From assembly GCA_008360955.1 (NCBI GenBank), contig LUCM01002305.1:124253-188252 (forward strand): a stretch of DNA of 64,000 bases. The letters run 5' to 3'. This stretch comes from Fasciolopsis buskii. Taxonomy: Eukaryota > Platyhelminthes > Trematoda > Plagiorchiida > Fasciolidae. Numbering within the stretch: position 1 is the first letter of the stretch; the number at the start of each line of letters is the position of its first letter. Shown here piece by piece: positions 37,351-49,855 of this stretch. Made by a program: the position numbers and the translations under genes. Below the pieces are notes generated by a model. It saw only the letters and a program-made list of their open reading frames with translations. It did not search any database and was not told the DNA's origin.

Positions 37351-39476
37351 AATCTGTTACGAATCGTTTTAACCTCATTGATTCTTGCATGTTCTCGGGT
37401 ACCATTTTATTTCTAATTTTCTTTCCGCGGATTAACATACGGAATTGAGCAGTTTGACTCCCTGCTCTACAGTATTTGCCCTAGTTCATTTACCCACCCA
37501 ACGCAACCTACTTGAATCCCAAACCTGGAATGGTTGAGATCCGATGGCCTCAAATTTGTAATCAGTTCCAAATGAGAAGACCAAATAGTTAATGAAATTC
37601 GTAAACCAAGAGCATTTTAAAGTTCCAAAACTAATTTGAGTGATTCGGAAAATCGAAAGTTATCTGTTTTTGTGTCGGTTTTTGTCGGATGTTTTACTCT
37701 AGGTGCGGTCGGCTTCTGTCTTTTTCGGCTGCCCCCGTGCACATCCTATTGCGGCGGAGTTTATTCGTGCTAATCCGGCTGCACCTTGCAAACGCCTTCG
37801 CGACTTGTTGATTAACCGCACACATTTTCGGAAAATTTTCCCATTCTCCCATCCACCTTGGCAAAACACGTTACTCTGAAAATAATTTTATTCTTCACAT
37901 CTGTTGATTGTATTACACCCTCCTACCTGTCGGTAGGACTGTTTCGTTGCGGGATCAAAATATCAGAATTGTGACTCGCAACTAACTGATACTTGTCATG
38001 CTTTAGAAAGAATCGCATTTCGGCCAAAAAATTTTCTGCCATTTGTAAACGTGTAACTTTTGGTTGAACATTTTTGGGGCAGTATATTTATTATTTCATG
38101 ATTGACAATCCATTCTTGTGAAGTCATAACACATAACAAATGAAGTTTAGATTTTTGTAAAGTTTAGGCCTAGAGTATGTGTCTGGCCTTATTCAGAGTT
38201 AAGTTCACCTAGCTAACAGTAGTCACGTGACAGGATACGCAATAACTCCACAGGTATTGAGTTTTCATTTATACGAACTACGCAGGAGGGATATCATTTA
38301 TGTCCTGACGTGGCCTGTGTGTATGATAGCGTGTCGTGTGAGTGCAAATTATCACCTGATACGGATTAACATAAACTTGCGAGGTAAAAAGATGTACAGG
38401 AAGATGAAAAACTTTCTGAAAGGAAGTACAATTTAGTTACAATTGGCTACGTCACATTTACGGACAGAATGGTTGTACACGAGTTATCGTTCATAAAAGT
38501 CAATTGTGTCAAATGAGACGAGGATGTAATTCCAAATGCAAAACGGTTTTTTGACGAGATTGAATGTGATGCATTGCCTTCTTTCCTTATCCGATTTGTT
38601 ACACGAAACACGATCTGAATTGGATGGGATTAGTGAGCTCGTACCCCATGACCATCTAACACGTGTACACTACTTCGCATGCATGAACAATTCGTCCCGT
38701 AGATCATCGATCATGTAAGGCAGCATCTAACTGGAAACACATTAACTTCAACCAATCAGTGATTCCGTTTTTTTCTCACTTGAATGGTGTACAACCCACA
38801 GGCAGTTGTAAATGACGTATTGTTATCATGGGTATATGAAATCTGAAATGCGATTCGGTCAGTCATCAAGTAAAATTACTTCATTTTATGAAGGTTGCGC
38901 ACTTCTGGAAATCAACCCACGAAATGATTTTTGGCCTCAAGCCATACTAAGCTCTTGATCGATAGCGAGTACGATGGCTCAATGGTAAACAAGTGCCCGG
39001 GAACGATTTTGTGAAACTGTCAAAATAATTGCACCATTTGGACTGCTGTTTTGTTAAAGTGCCATGGGCCCGTGAATTAGTGGGTACACAGGAAACTTCA
39101 TTACTTGTTATTTATTAGTGTCGTAGTGTGGGTTTCGAACAAGGTGAACGCAACTGTGTATTCACACTTTTTACTTATGGCAGCATATAGCTGAAGACGG
39201 TAAGTGTAACTAACATGGTACGCTATGATGTAGGCTGTCTGCATGTAGATCACAATAGATGGCTGTTGCACAACTGACTTCTGATTGTTTTTCCAAGTGA
39301 GTCATTTGACAGACTGATAAAATTTAGACTTACTCTTTACCATGTTTGCGTGTGAATATGAGTGTCTATCCCAACCTTCGATCATAACTTTCTGGTCTGT
39401 AGGTCAGCACGTGATCCTGCCTCAATTCTGGGCTGAAGAACCACACGGGATTTCGGGCACACAGAATCACGCCTAC
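37351..39476. other. Intron sequence without recognisable content
   Basis: No gene is supportable. A degraded tRNA-like head (ACGATGGCTCAATGG) with a following GGGAACGATTTTGTG lies at about 38970-39015. A possible minus-strand exon at 39333-39398 has a GTAAGT donor, but its phase does not fit exon 5. Confidence 0.35.
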
Positions 39477-39662
39477 CTGTTTGTTTGGACTGCAAAAGTC
39501 GACCACACAGGATGATTCACTGGATGCTTGTACGAGAGACACGTTGTCAAGTCGTTTCAACTGGACCCATGTGGTAATTGTGTTGTCTGTTCGGGTATGG
39601 TTGTTGCCAATTTGTAAGTCAGAAATGGGAGGATTGTTCCAATTCGTACCGTTAATGAACAG
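39477..39662 (-). CDS. Possible exon 5 of the unidentified gene
   Basis: The minus-strand frame is open for 62 codons between an AG at GTCTTGCTACTGAAG and a donor AAACAG then GTAGGC. It enters and leaves in phase 0, so it can be inserted between exons 4 and 6 without shifting the frame. The peptide starts LFINGTNWNNPPISD and includes TWVQLKRLDNVSLVQ and SSCVVDFCSP. Its mix of Asn, Thr, Ser and hydrophobic residues recalls an extracellular or beta-rich segment, but I do not recognise it. The enclosing open frame is 127 codons, longer than most in the window. The acceptor is only moderate and the start may lie further upstream. Confidence 0.4.
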
Positions 39663-40239
39663 CTTCAGTAGCAAGACTTTCAGTGCGTAGTTACGTCTTA
39701 CTGGACAATGGTTTTCTTTCCGAATAATTGAATATGAAACAAGTCGCACAGAAAGGTTTGCTTCGGATACTTCAATTCAAGCTAGAAATTACCAAGTTGC
39801 AATGGAAGGAGCTATTTTAGGATGAACAAGCCAACTGCTAATCGCCGTTAGAACCTCGTTAACGTTAGTGCACTATGGTGACTTTATTTGCAAATAACAT
39901 GACACAGTGAGTACAGCTTCGATGATATCTCCAAATGCAGATCAACTAACCAGTATTTTGCTTACCCATTCGCGATGAAGGGGAACATTTGGTGATCGTC
40001 ATTAGCCCAAAAATATTTCACCAACTAGGTCCCTGTCTAATTAATACATGTATGGATGACTTTGGTTAAACCCTGTCGTAATTTCCCGTTGCTTCGACCT
40101 TCTTGATGTTTTCAGCTACTTAGTCTGGGTTTGGAGACGTTCCATTATCTACATACAGAGAAGTCTTCTCTCAGTAGGGGTCGGCTGCTGCGCGTCAGCG
40201 ACCCATAGTCGTGCTAATCACTGGTAGGTAGGTGCAACA

Positions 40240-40462
40240 TCAAGTGGCGAAGTTTTACAAACCGTTGAGACCCAGCAATGTAGCGTATTGATCAAGCCGT
40301 TCGACCCAAAATCGTTCGTTCCGGGTTCTTGTCCCATTTCGGGCCCAGTGGACATGCATTGTTGATGATTTCTAGCAAGTGTGAAACATCTTTTCGGTGC
40401 TTTCGGATTTCTTAATGAAGAGTTCAATGTGTATATCACGTTGTGAATAACTTCACGATAAC
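40240..40462 (+). repeat. tRNA-derived SINE, family A, copy A4
   Basis: Plus-strand copy with a damaged A box, the word AAATCGTTCGTTCCGGGTTC and then TCCCATTTCGGGCCCAG. The body has GACATGCATTGTTGATGATTTC. The 3' words are TTTCTTAATGAAGAG and TATATCACGTTGTGAATAAC. Confidence 0.85.
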
Positions 40463-41440
40463 ATTTCAATATGTGCTCGCAGTATAAGTCCAGCTTTATA
40501 AGAATCGATCATAGTTGAAACCGCTGTTTCTGGCATAAGTATGCAGGTAAATTTTGAAATATCTCCGGCAACACAAAACCGGCTTCGTGACTGTAATCGA
40601 TCAAGCAATGATGAGTTGTGCTACATAAATACTCTGGTCTTCGTTTTGTCATCAGAGGAGGAATGGTGCAGATAGTTATTTCGGATCATTTTTAGAAGTT
40701 TTCAGTAAAAACTTTCATCTCACAGCTCTGAAAGCTAACCCTCGATTCCATTCAGTTATACGAAAACAATTTAGACTGGCGTTTCCTTTGGAGGCACAGA
40801 ATAGTCATTCCATTGAAAATTCGATCACAGGCACCAAAGGTAACTGGGTAGTTTATTATAAATAGATATTATAGAGCATCTACAAAGACGGAAAGATGAT
40901 TGCGACAGCGGAAGTCAGGAGAAAAAAATGTGGGATGCATCGAACTTGGTTAGATCATCGGATACTATAAGCGAAAAGTACATGGTACAGTAAATCACAA
41001 AGTCTCAAATCTCGGCGAACGCCTCGTCGAACCGAGGGTTCCTCGAGCACGAACACGTCAGAAGTAACGAGAATCCTTGAAAAAACTCCGTTTACAGATG
41101 CAAATCTCATTTTATTCAACTATGAATGAATGAGTAGGAGACAAGTTTAGTATCACTTTTGACGGATGAATATGCTCAAATATATTCCTCGGTTTATTGC
41201 ATTTGGTATAAATCTCATGTTCACCGATTCTGACGATCTGACCATCTTCACTGTTTTGAAGCTGTCCCTCCTGTTCTAAAATCCTTCCAATGTATTTCAG
41301 TTCATGAAGTGGGGTAAACGCAATCGCATAACCAGACGTCTTTTGGAATAACTTTTATATCACGGATAATGCTCAGGGACGAGATAACGAGCACGGCCAA
41401 GGTTCCGAGACAATTCGAAACTCAGAATCGCATAGAAGAT
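40463..41440. other. Intron sequence without recognisable content
   Basis: Nothing supportable on either strand. Confidence 0.4.
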
Positions 41441-41622
41441 TTTTTAGCTTTTACTTTTTGCTTCCCTTATTAATGAAATAACAATACACAGCGTTTTTCA
41501 GCAAAGGGACGCGGCCAGTAGAATGCTGCCAAGCGGGGGAGTTGACCGGTGGTGGGAGGATTCGAACCCGCGACCATCACGTTCAAACGCCACGACCTTA
41601 TCCGTTTGGCCACCGCCGGCCA
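41441..41622 (-). repeat. tRNA-derived SINE, family B, copy B3
   Basis: On the minus strand the head GGTGGCCAAACGGATAAGG (A box) and GGTTCGAATCC (B box) are both intact. The ends CCGGCGG and CCACCGG could pair as an acceptor stem with one mismatch, so this copy shows the tRNA ancestry best. The body and the 3' AAAAGTAAAAGC follow. A serine- or leucine-type tRNA origin is suggested by the TGGCCRAACGG A box. Confidence 0.9.
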
Positions 41623-44600
41623 CCATAGGACGCATTTGACTGCTCGTTGACTGTGATGGGTCTACCAACAGTTCATCTAACGGCCCTCCTGTGTCCAGCA
41701 ATTATGATCAACCAGTCAGAATCGTAGTGATTCAAGAATTTGAACCGTAGACATTTTGTGACGTTCGTAGCCAAAAATTAACTTGTCATTGATGGTTTTT
41801 TGTAGTTAATATGACTACGAATTAATTAAATGCACTCTTACATTATTTCCCACTGTCGGTCGCCTTCTTGCTGTCATCATCAATACAGACCGTTATTAGA
41901 AAGTGACAATTTATCCTGTCAGTGCATCACTGTGATCAATCAAAATCCGTGCTATAATTTCGAGTAGACATATTGGCATAACAACAGCCTGTGAAAACCA
42001 ACTGTTCAAGTCCAAACTAATCATAAAGCGTAACCATTTATCATCTCTGATGGACACGGAGGAAAGAGACGAAATTCATCACCCGATTTATGCTTCCAAA
42101 TCGTTGAATCCGAAGTTTGCCGGTACGGATATTGATCAGATTTTGCTTCTTAATGACTATATCGGTAGATGATCAGTGACAGAAAAATTATTTTGGTATC
42201 GTTTCATGTAGCATGACAAATTGTGGATAGATTGTAGCAGAAAGATTGATGAAAAATCACTTCGCGATCAATGCCGACTGTTAAAGCAGGAATATTTCAA
42301 GTTTCTTAATTATAATCCCGTCGAGGTCACAAAGATCAGTCATGGATTTAAGGATAAATTCATACCACCCCAGGAATGCTGGCATTGCATTAAGATATCA
42401 GCTTGTTTTCCCCAAATTTCACTGTTTAAGAAATAACGTGTTACGGGTAAAATTTACCTTTGCAGCATGCCTAATTGAACGCATTTCTGATAATAATATT
42501 AACAGAAAAATTGAAGGAATGAAGAAATTTCTGCTAAATTAACGTTATAGTCACGTGATGCAGTCAGGCATTGCTTCAAGCTAGTTTGCTTAGACAAATA
42601 GCAGCGGAGAATCGTAAGGACAAGCGGTCTTGAAGTCCAAGCATTCCGCGAAGTTGATTGGACGGAATGGATTCGACAAATCAAGATATTTCCATCCTTG
42701 TATGCAAATCCCTGAGCTGCAAATACAAGTCGGAGGTGTTTTCGCTCTTGTTGAATTCGTTCGCATCCTTTGGGTGGCAACTCGCATCCGTTCGTTACCG
42801 TGACCAACCGAATTTTGTATGCCAATTTCAAGTCCAAATAATACAGTTAGCATCGTGGAGAATTCTAAAGATAAAAGGCCTCAAAACGGCTGCTTTGATA
42901 AAATGTTATATCTTTGCGCCGATGGTCTCAGTCACTTGTGGGATGTCCAATGAATAAGTGATAACCGAAGTTGGGATTTTATTCCTCCATTGTAAACTCC
43001 AGACGCCACGATTCTCACCGGTTGATCATCGCGGAGGTAGGACTTCGTACTGGTAGATCAAAATAGTACTGACAAGTGTTTGCCGACCAGGCATAGTTTA
43101 GAGGATGTTCTATTTCGCCAAACACTCGAACCTTCTTACAATCCAAAAAAATCTACCCTATTTATTCGGAAGAGTCGCTTATTGATTGATGAATAGGCAG
43201 AACGAATGGAGTAGGATACAGAATTTGGGACTGTCCTAAGGAATTCATATACCAGTAAGAAATGATTATATGGAATTTATTGGTGTACCGTGACGAGAGA
43301 GATCCGCAACACGGACAACAAGTCTTTGGGAAAGGATGACTGAAGTTTTTAGCATGAATAAAATGATAACGATTTCAAATCACAAGCAATGTGCGGTGGA
43401 ACACTCACACAGGAAAGTAGTCCTGGGAGAAGTTAAAATATTTGGTGTATTGGACAATGAATCTTCGTGTCCACAGCAGACTTTATTGTCATTCACCATC
43501 ACGAAACATCTGCGGTCTTTGTGCAAAGTGCGAATGCCGACCAAAAGTAACGTTTACACTGGGACAACAAGGTCGGTTCCACTATACGGCCTATAAAATT
43601 GAACCTACTGGACAGAACATTTTCGAGGGTTTTCGCTCTTCGTGGTCAGAATTCGGTATGCTAGCAGTACTTTATTGACAATTCTGGGAATAGACACAAG
43701 CGAATATCAAGATTGCAAACTTATGAAAATCACTTTTGGATCATAAAACTTGGTTGTCTTGGTTTTCTGGCTGAAATTCACGAGAACTTACAGAACGGCG
43801 GATGGAGACATCTGTACGGTGTGCCTCAGTGCCACTATCAGTGCGGTTCATCTGTTTGAAACTGTTCTGATTTGCTATCTTAAGGGTATTTAGTATTATT
43901 GATTAGAACGAGGTGGTAACCGGAATCATAGCCTACTAACACAACGCTAATGAGTGCACAGAATCGAAGGAACTGAAATGATCAAGAAATTCAAAGACTC
44001 ATGCCAATGCCACAAAGTAACTGTTTAACGTACAAAAATAATGAGATTATTTCAAATTTCCGGAAGAAAATTCTGAAACTCATCTATTCGGAGCGACGCT
44101 ATCCCTCATGTCGCCCAGCATGTTTTTGAAACTTCGATTTTACGATATTTCTTTACCAAAAGTAAATTTACTGTTCATAATTACTTTCTGATATGGTCGG
44201 AGATATTTAACACAACTATAGTTTTACAAGCTTTCATTGTATGTCCTTTTGTTGACGAAGAGGACTTTGGAGTTTTGAACGATTTATTCGAATAGAATTC
44301 AATAAATAGGGTTTCAAAAATCTTTTTTCAACGATCCAATGCAGTTAAACTCGTGAACATCACGGTACAACTGACAAGGGACCCTATGGTTACTACCCAT
44401 GGCGGAGTTAGAATTTCACAAAGACATATTCGTAAAACCATTCCTGAAAAAGGTCAACGACAGTGATCAAATTTCAACAATTTTCCAAATGTCTCATGTT
44501 ATTGAAGAATAAAATCTTCATATCTTTTTGGTAAAGAGTTGTGATGCGCATTCTCTCCTCCCCCTGTCGGATAGGAGAACGCATTAGTCAAATTAAACTC

Positions 44601-45883
44601 ACTCATTGCGTTCATCTAAATGTTACCTTCACAACAATGTACAATTTGACAATCTGATTTATCGAATAAACAATTTGTTCATGGTTTAAAAGCTATCCAA
44701 ACGAGCTCATCAAAATCAATCAAACGCGGCGGTCTTCAGAAGAGTAGCTGCCTAGGTCGCAGATACATAAAACTACGATGTCATTTAAAAAAGAATATGA
44801 TTACGATCGAGTAGGACAGTTGTGCGAATCGAGTAAATGGGTGCTCAAAAAGAAGTCGATGATATCACAGGAACGACATAATCATACAACACTGCGTGAC
44901 CTATGGTCGAGAGTGCAGAGTGTTATTCAAAAAAAACCATTTGAAAAGCCAACTTTCTACATTCCTACACTTGTCGACAATAAATCTAAAAAAGTTTACT
45001 TGCAATCAAGTCAAGTTTTCTATAGCTATATGTATTAGGATTACTCAGTAGAAAAGATGATCGATATGCAACGATAGGAGGAACATGACTTATGTTATCC
45101 AAATCCTACAGTCTCCAAAGTGACTGAAGTGACAGCCACAAACAGAAATATTATTACACTAACAAGAGTTTTATTGTTTGTAAACCGAGGGATCACATTT
45201 GGCACAATCACTAATCCTCACGGTATGGATGAAACAAGCTTAAGGTGCGATTTTCTGTGATTGGTGATTTATGTGACAATTCGGTTAAACAAACGGTATG
45301 AATGTTATTGTTGAAGACAGGACTCGTAAACATGAACAAACGATGACCTATGCGATACATCTAATGGCATTTCTTAATCAGTGTAGCTCGTTCAAGTAGT
45401 CAGTGTTTACACCGAACGCCATATCATCTTGTTGAAAAATAAACAATACTTGTGGGAAAATGGTCTTGTTTGATCTGGAGCCTGCATAGAATTTTTCTTA
45501 CCTTGCCAATGCGACTAATGCGCTCCATCCTTCAAGTGATGCACGCTTAGGACAGCCGGACGTCTAGTTTTGTGAAAAAACATCCGCGATTTGCTGGTCT
45601 AAAATATTGCCTAATTTAGAAATTCTAAGTCTATTTCATCCCCCCGAAATCAGGACTACTTTTGAATTTGCAGATTTGGCTGTTTGTCCTTCGGCCGCCG
45701 TTGTTACTTAGGCAACCTCAGGGCCAAACAACTGATGTCGACTTTGTCATAAGTAGCATATCACCACAACAGATATCATTCATTGTCATCAAACTTTTAG
45801 CACGGTTTTACTATGAAAGTTTTGTCCGTTGACACGTTCTTCATCCCGGGGTAAAGGTGAGAAACCGAAATGGAACAAATTAC
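41623..45883. other. Intron sequence without supportable genes
   Basis: Short open frames occur at 42499-42957 (both strands), 43336-43678 and 44778-45038 (86 codons, plus strand, Lys-rich). None has a recognisable domain or paired splice sites in a fitting phase. Confidence 0.4.
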
Positions 45884-45971
45884 CAAATTAACACCCCGAA
45901 CTTGAGGAATTTCGACTGATACGATAAAACGATGACCTGCATCAAATAGTAAAACCCAATTCATCTGCGAC
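45884..45971 (-). CDS. Unidentified multi-exon gene, exon 4
   Basis: On the minus strand the acceptor is pyrimidine-rich (TTTTTCATCCTCTGAACTCATTAG) and the donor is AATTTG then GTAATT. The single leading base completes a codon with the AG left by exon 3, giving Arg, and 29 codons follow. The peptide begins SQMNWVLLFDAGHRFIVSVE and ends RGVNL: alternating hydrophobic residues suggest beta structure. The open frame runs on past the donor for 35 more codons, so an alternative end is possible. Leaving at this donor gives phase 0. Confidence 0.6.
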
Positions 45972-46069
45972 CTAATGAGTTCAGAGGATGAAAAATTAAT
46001 CAACAACGGGTCTCAGTGAACTCGAATGTGATTTGAAACAATGCAATCAGGCCTTTGTAAAGCTATTAA

Positions 46070-46190
46070 AGTTGTTTTGTTCACACATGCAAGTTCAGGG
46101 TTCGAGTCCTCCAATTCTCGGTCAATTTCCTATTGGACAGCATACGATTGACTGGTAGGGGCCTCATTACTGATGGTAGTATGCATTCAA
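46070..46190 (+). repeat. tRNA-derived SINE, family B, degraded copy B6
   Basis: Plus strand: the B box GGGTTCGAGTCCTCC is followed by a body (GGTCAATTTCCTATTGGACAG, GGGGCC) that aligns loosely with copies at 32.4 and 47.5 kb. The A box is not recognisable. Confidence 0.55.
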
Positions 46191-47433
46191 AATGACAAAA
46201 GTTTGTGCAAAGAATTCTTCGCGTATTTCTACGAATGTTAAAATATCATAGGGAAGTTACGAGAAACACTTGGTCGAGATGGATCATTTAATTCTTTAGG
46301 GGCAACTGATTCGATTGACAAAAGCCGATGCTCTCCCATTGTCCACGTCATTTTAAATTGTGTGTCAACTAGCAAATTTCATGTTTACACCTAAACAGAG
46401 CTAACAAACGTACTGTGGTTTGTACAATTTATTATCTGTGATCAGATGGGGCAAACACTTATCAACCCTTAAAAGTCAGAAGTTCGAATTTCAAATCCGC
46501 CTGTTACTTTGTTGGTAGATGTTAGTTTGTTATCTCACCGCTCGTTACGACATTTGAACTACCATGACCATTTGTGATTATACGCTACTTCTGGTCTCCA
46601 GACCGTGATTCCCGGTCCCCTGACATCCATGCATGATGGAGTTTACACCATTTCCTTGGTTATCTAAAAATTAGGACAAAATTATTTGGATTTAGGTCGA
46701 AAATTTTCGGAAGTGAATAGGAACATGCCTCACAAGAATTATCAAGAGTACGTCGGCCTACAGATTGTAGCTTAACGCACAAATAACCAGTGCAACTTAG
46801 TATACTTGCACATAACTGTGCCCGTGTAAGTTGGATCACATTTCAAGACTGCGCAAACGAGATCTTAGTAAGTTAGCTGAATGACATTTCCAAATAGTCT
46901 TGACATAATTCTTAATGGTTTTGATGTATTTCTGAAGTAATTTAGAAGATGATATTGTGCTTTCGGAACGCACTCTTTCCAATGTTCTTTTGCTGCGAGT
47001 ATGTCAACAGATAGCCTATCGGAAAACTGAAAGGAGAATGCATCATTTTACTTAAGGTAATCCCTATTGCCTACTTAGTAAAGTATAAATATGAAATGCC
47101 CAAACCGAGGATGAGAATCTGAAGATTCGATTACCTTCTACACTCTTCTACTAACATGATGTAAACTGATACAACTAGGAATGTTCTGCGTCCTAATGGA
47201 TAAGGTATTGTACAGTGAACTTGTTCAAGTTCGGTCCGCTGATCTCGACTCCACGAGCTTTCAACTGATTCCACATGCGTGCATGCTATAAATCTACTCA
47301 GTCAGTGGTTGATATGTGCATTTGATTAAGTCCGCAATATCGAAAGTTGTCTTCTTGTAGCCTGTGTCACAAATTAGAATGTTCAACTTACCATATCCTT
47401 GCGCGGTTCAGGTGATGAATAAATTATGGATGG
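46191..47433. other. Intron sequence with weak tRNA-like pieces
   Basis: A degraded tRNA-like run lies at about 46440-46510, with the box-like AGTTCGAATTTC. An A-box-like word (CCTAATGGATAAGG) lies at about 47193. No gene is seen. Confidence 0.35.
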
Positions 47434-47620
47434 CATCTTTTATCCTTTTATCTTTTACTTCCCTCATCAACGAAACAACAATTCACATCAATTTTCAAGA
47501 AGGGGGCCGCGGCCAGCAAAGGGCTGCCAATTGGGAAAGTTGACCGGCCGTGGGAGGATTCGAACCCGCGTCCTCCACGCCCAAACGCCAGGACCTTATC
47601 CGTTCGGCCACCGCCGCCTG
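47434..47620 (-). repeat. tRNA-derived SINE, family B, copy B4
   Basis: Intact on the minus strand: GGTGGCCGAACGGATAAGG (A box) and GCGGGTTCGAATCCTC (B box). The body has CCAATTGGCAGCCC and GCCGCGGCCCCC. The tail has repeated GATAAAAG units. Open frames on both strands in this interval come from the repeat. Confidence 0.92.
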
Positions 47621-48177
47621 CATGTCCGATTCCCAAGTCAATGAAGACCATTGGGCGATCAGTGTGCTCAAAATGACAACGACATACCCCAAATGCGTGG
47701 CAGCAATTGGAATTTCAGGAACTCAGGAGATAAGAAATCATTCGAGGGCACCAGCATATATCGTCTTGTGATAGAACCAAGTCGCACCATAAGGGCCAAA
47801 AACGGTTTTTATACTGAGGAAACCCATCGATCAAGAAAGAGAGCGTTCAAATGGCTGGAGAACGTGAATTAAACACAGACAGACTCGCGAAGTACGAAAT
47901 AACACCGAACTTCAAGAAGCACTTGGTGAGCAGCGTATTTATGGCATTAAATGGCCAAAGGTTAATCTCATCACAAGAAAGAACAAGGCAATCCATGGGC
48001 GGAAATGAAGTACATGCCAAGAAAAGCTTGCATGATTAGGGAAGGAGAGATCGGGAGGACATTTGAGAGATGACATCAACGAGGATCCAAAAGCATGAAT
48101 CCTGCCAGTAAAAGGTATTTTCCAAACTGATTTGTCAGCCGCTATCAACTTCCAGTTTGTGTTGAAAATCATGAGTA
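47621..48177 (+). other. Possible degraded mobile-element ORF
   Basis: Purine-rich plus-strand sequence at 47780-48110 holds overlapping short frames, including ELQEALGEQRIYGIKWPKVN. It looks like old coding sequence with shifts, but I cannot name it. Confidence 0.3.
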
Positions 48178-48306
48178 CTGTGCAGCAGTTTCATCCTTGT
48201 TAGGAATCACTAACAGTGCACATCCATCGTGCCTTAACCGGAACGCGAACCCGGGACGAATGGTTAGAAGTCGAACGCTTTAGCCCTTAGGCTAACCGAG
48301 CTGAAT
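48178..48306 (-). repeat. tRNA-derived SINE, family A, copy A5
   Basis: Minus strand: GCCTAAGGGCTAAAGCGTTCG (A-box region) is followed by CCCGGGTTCGCGTTCCGG (B-box region). The body has GCACTGTTAGTGATTCC and AACAAGGATGAAAC. It is cut short at its 3' side. Confidence 0.85.
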
Positions 48307-49434
48307 GTCAGCGATTCATCAAACATCAACGCTACAAAACAGCTTCTATATCCATCATCAGAATTTGGAGGCCACAGACATATGAAAGCACCAAATCAAC
48401 AAATTCCCTGTGAGGACAAACTTTGCTGCAGGAAGCCAGGACATTAGGTAAAAAGTTAAAGTGCTTGCTAATGGATATGTTAAAATAGTACATTTGACGT
48501 ATACTCTGCCTTTCACAACGAGACTACAACTTGACGTGGTGTGACGTGTTGCATGCTCCCATGATCCAACAAGCTATACAGGATGGCTTACCCCCAACCC
48601 AAGATGCAATCATGCCTGGAAGGTCAATGGGTAGAGGCCTAACGAAGTAGTCTCCTGGTCACCCAAGTAGGGTTTTGATCTGAGTTAGCAGCTCAATCGG
48701 AAAAACAAGTGAGAGACTAATTGATCCAAGTAGATGGGCTCCCACTCAGCTATTCCCCGCTGCCTTGCGGTCAGGTTCATTTTAGAACCGAAGGCTTTGG
48801 TTGAGAACCCTAAACGTTCTTGTGCTTAGTGGCTGGACTCTCCAGCAGTACCCGCCCATCAATCCCAATAAGTTACACGCTTACTTATACACTGTAAGGC
48901 AAATTATTCGGAAAAAATCAACTTCAACTGTTCCACTATTGTAAACGTAAATGTCTCTGGATCTTGGACTGATGGACGTGGGAAAAGGCAGGACAAAATA
49001 TACACACGAATAAGTTAATGAAAATAGACTGGGCAGAACATTGTATGGGTGAAAGATAGGCACAATGGGTAAGCTGAACTGCATACTACCGCGGAACGAA
49101 CAAGTTGATCAGCGTGTAAATACCATGAAACTGTGCATGCAAGAAGTTCCTATGACTTGGCTCGTATCACAGTCACAATCTTATTGATGCAATACTGCTA
49201 AAGATCCTGCGGAATGTACTCGCATTCAAAGGACAATTTTTCTCAGTAGTTATCTATATCAACCTAAGGTAGCTGCAACATGTCTGAAGGTAAAATTTTA
49301 CATCACGTTCTTGGTACCTTCATGAACCTCATACAGAGGCAGTGAATCTACAATTCTCGGTTTTCTAACCAGAAACTTTGTATGCTTGACAACATTAATT
49401 TGAATTCATTCGAATATTCGTAGTCATAACTCAC
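48307..49434. other. Intron sequence with an unidentified GC-richer block
   Basis: From about 48590 to 48850 the sequence is GC-richer, with words such as CCTGGTCACCCAAGTAGGG. On the minus strand these faintly recall the 3' half of 5S rRNA (CTTGGGTGACC), but the rest of a 5S gene is absent. It is probably an unclassified repeat. Confidence 0.35.
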
Positions 49435-49489
49435 CTTGCGGCAGCTAAAACAAGATAATGCAGAAATTGTAAGAAGTTCTCGACATCGT
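49435..49489 (-). CDS. Unidentified multi-exon gene, exon 3
   Basis: On the minus strand a strong acceptor (CGCACATATCTTTGCAG) and a strong donor (GCAAG then GTGAGT) bound 55 bases. The two leading bases complete an Asp codon with the G left by exon 2; the peptide then reads DVENFLQFLHYLVLAAA and two bases pass to exon 4. It reads as a hydrophobic helix that continues smoothly from exon 2. Another frame with CxxC pairs (LCRRCRELL, CFSC) is also open here, but it does not fit the neighbours' phases. Confidence 0.65.
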
Positions 49490-49744
49490 CTGCAAAGATA
49501 TGTGCGTTTTGGTGAATACATCAGTTTGTCAGACTAAAGGTGTCTTGGTTGTTTAACAATCTATTACCGACTGGGATACGACCAAATACAAACGTGTGTC
49601 CAGTTACCCTTGGAAACAAGAGTAGTTCTGGAAACCACCTACGAGGCCCATGTTAGACTTACTCAGTACTGTTACAAGTGGAATGGTTGACAAAAGTAAA
49701 TTGACACGAAATTATTCGCCTGCTGACACCGAAAACAAGCCCAC

Positions 49745-49855
49745 TCTTCAGAAATCCTGTTGAGAAGGTATATCCATCGCTACCGAACTAGGACACTAGC
49801 CGCGGAAATACACATGTGAATTGCATGCCTTGGCCATTCAACTGACAGAGCATGC
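49745..49855 (-). repeat. tRNA-derived SINE, family A, degraded copy A6
   Basis: The minus-strand body TATACCTTCTCAACAGG and head region with GTCCTAGTTCGGTAGCG align with the family, but both promoter boxes are damaged. Confidence 0.5.

Noticed and set aside
44778..45038. 86-codon Lys-rich plus-strand open frame as a small gene.
   Set aside because: No recognisable motif and no promoter, splice or polyadenylation context stood out.
47388..47433. Minus-strand ATG followed by 15 codons and an ideal GTAAGT donor, right after SINE copy B4, as a SINE-promoted first exon.
   Set aside because: The exit phase is 0, while the next exon of the gene needs phase 2; joining them gives an early stop. No other partner exon was found.
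47560..47620. tRNA gene for serine or leucine.
   Set aside because: The promoter boxes are intact, but the acceptor stem does not close well, there is no long variable arm, and the sequence continues into a repeated SINE body.
49435..49533. Alternative reading of exon 3 with CxxC pairs (LCRRCRELL, CFSC) as a zinc-ribbon exon.
   Set aside because: It does not keep phase with exons 2 and 4, whereas the chosen frame fits both sides.
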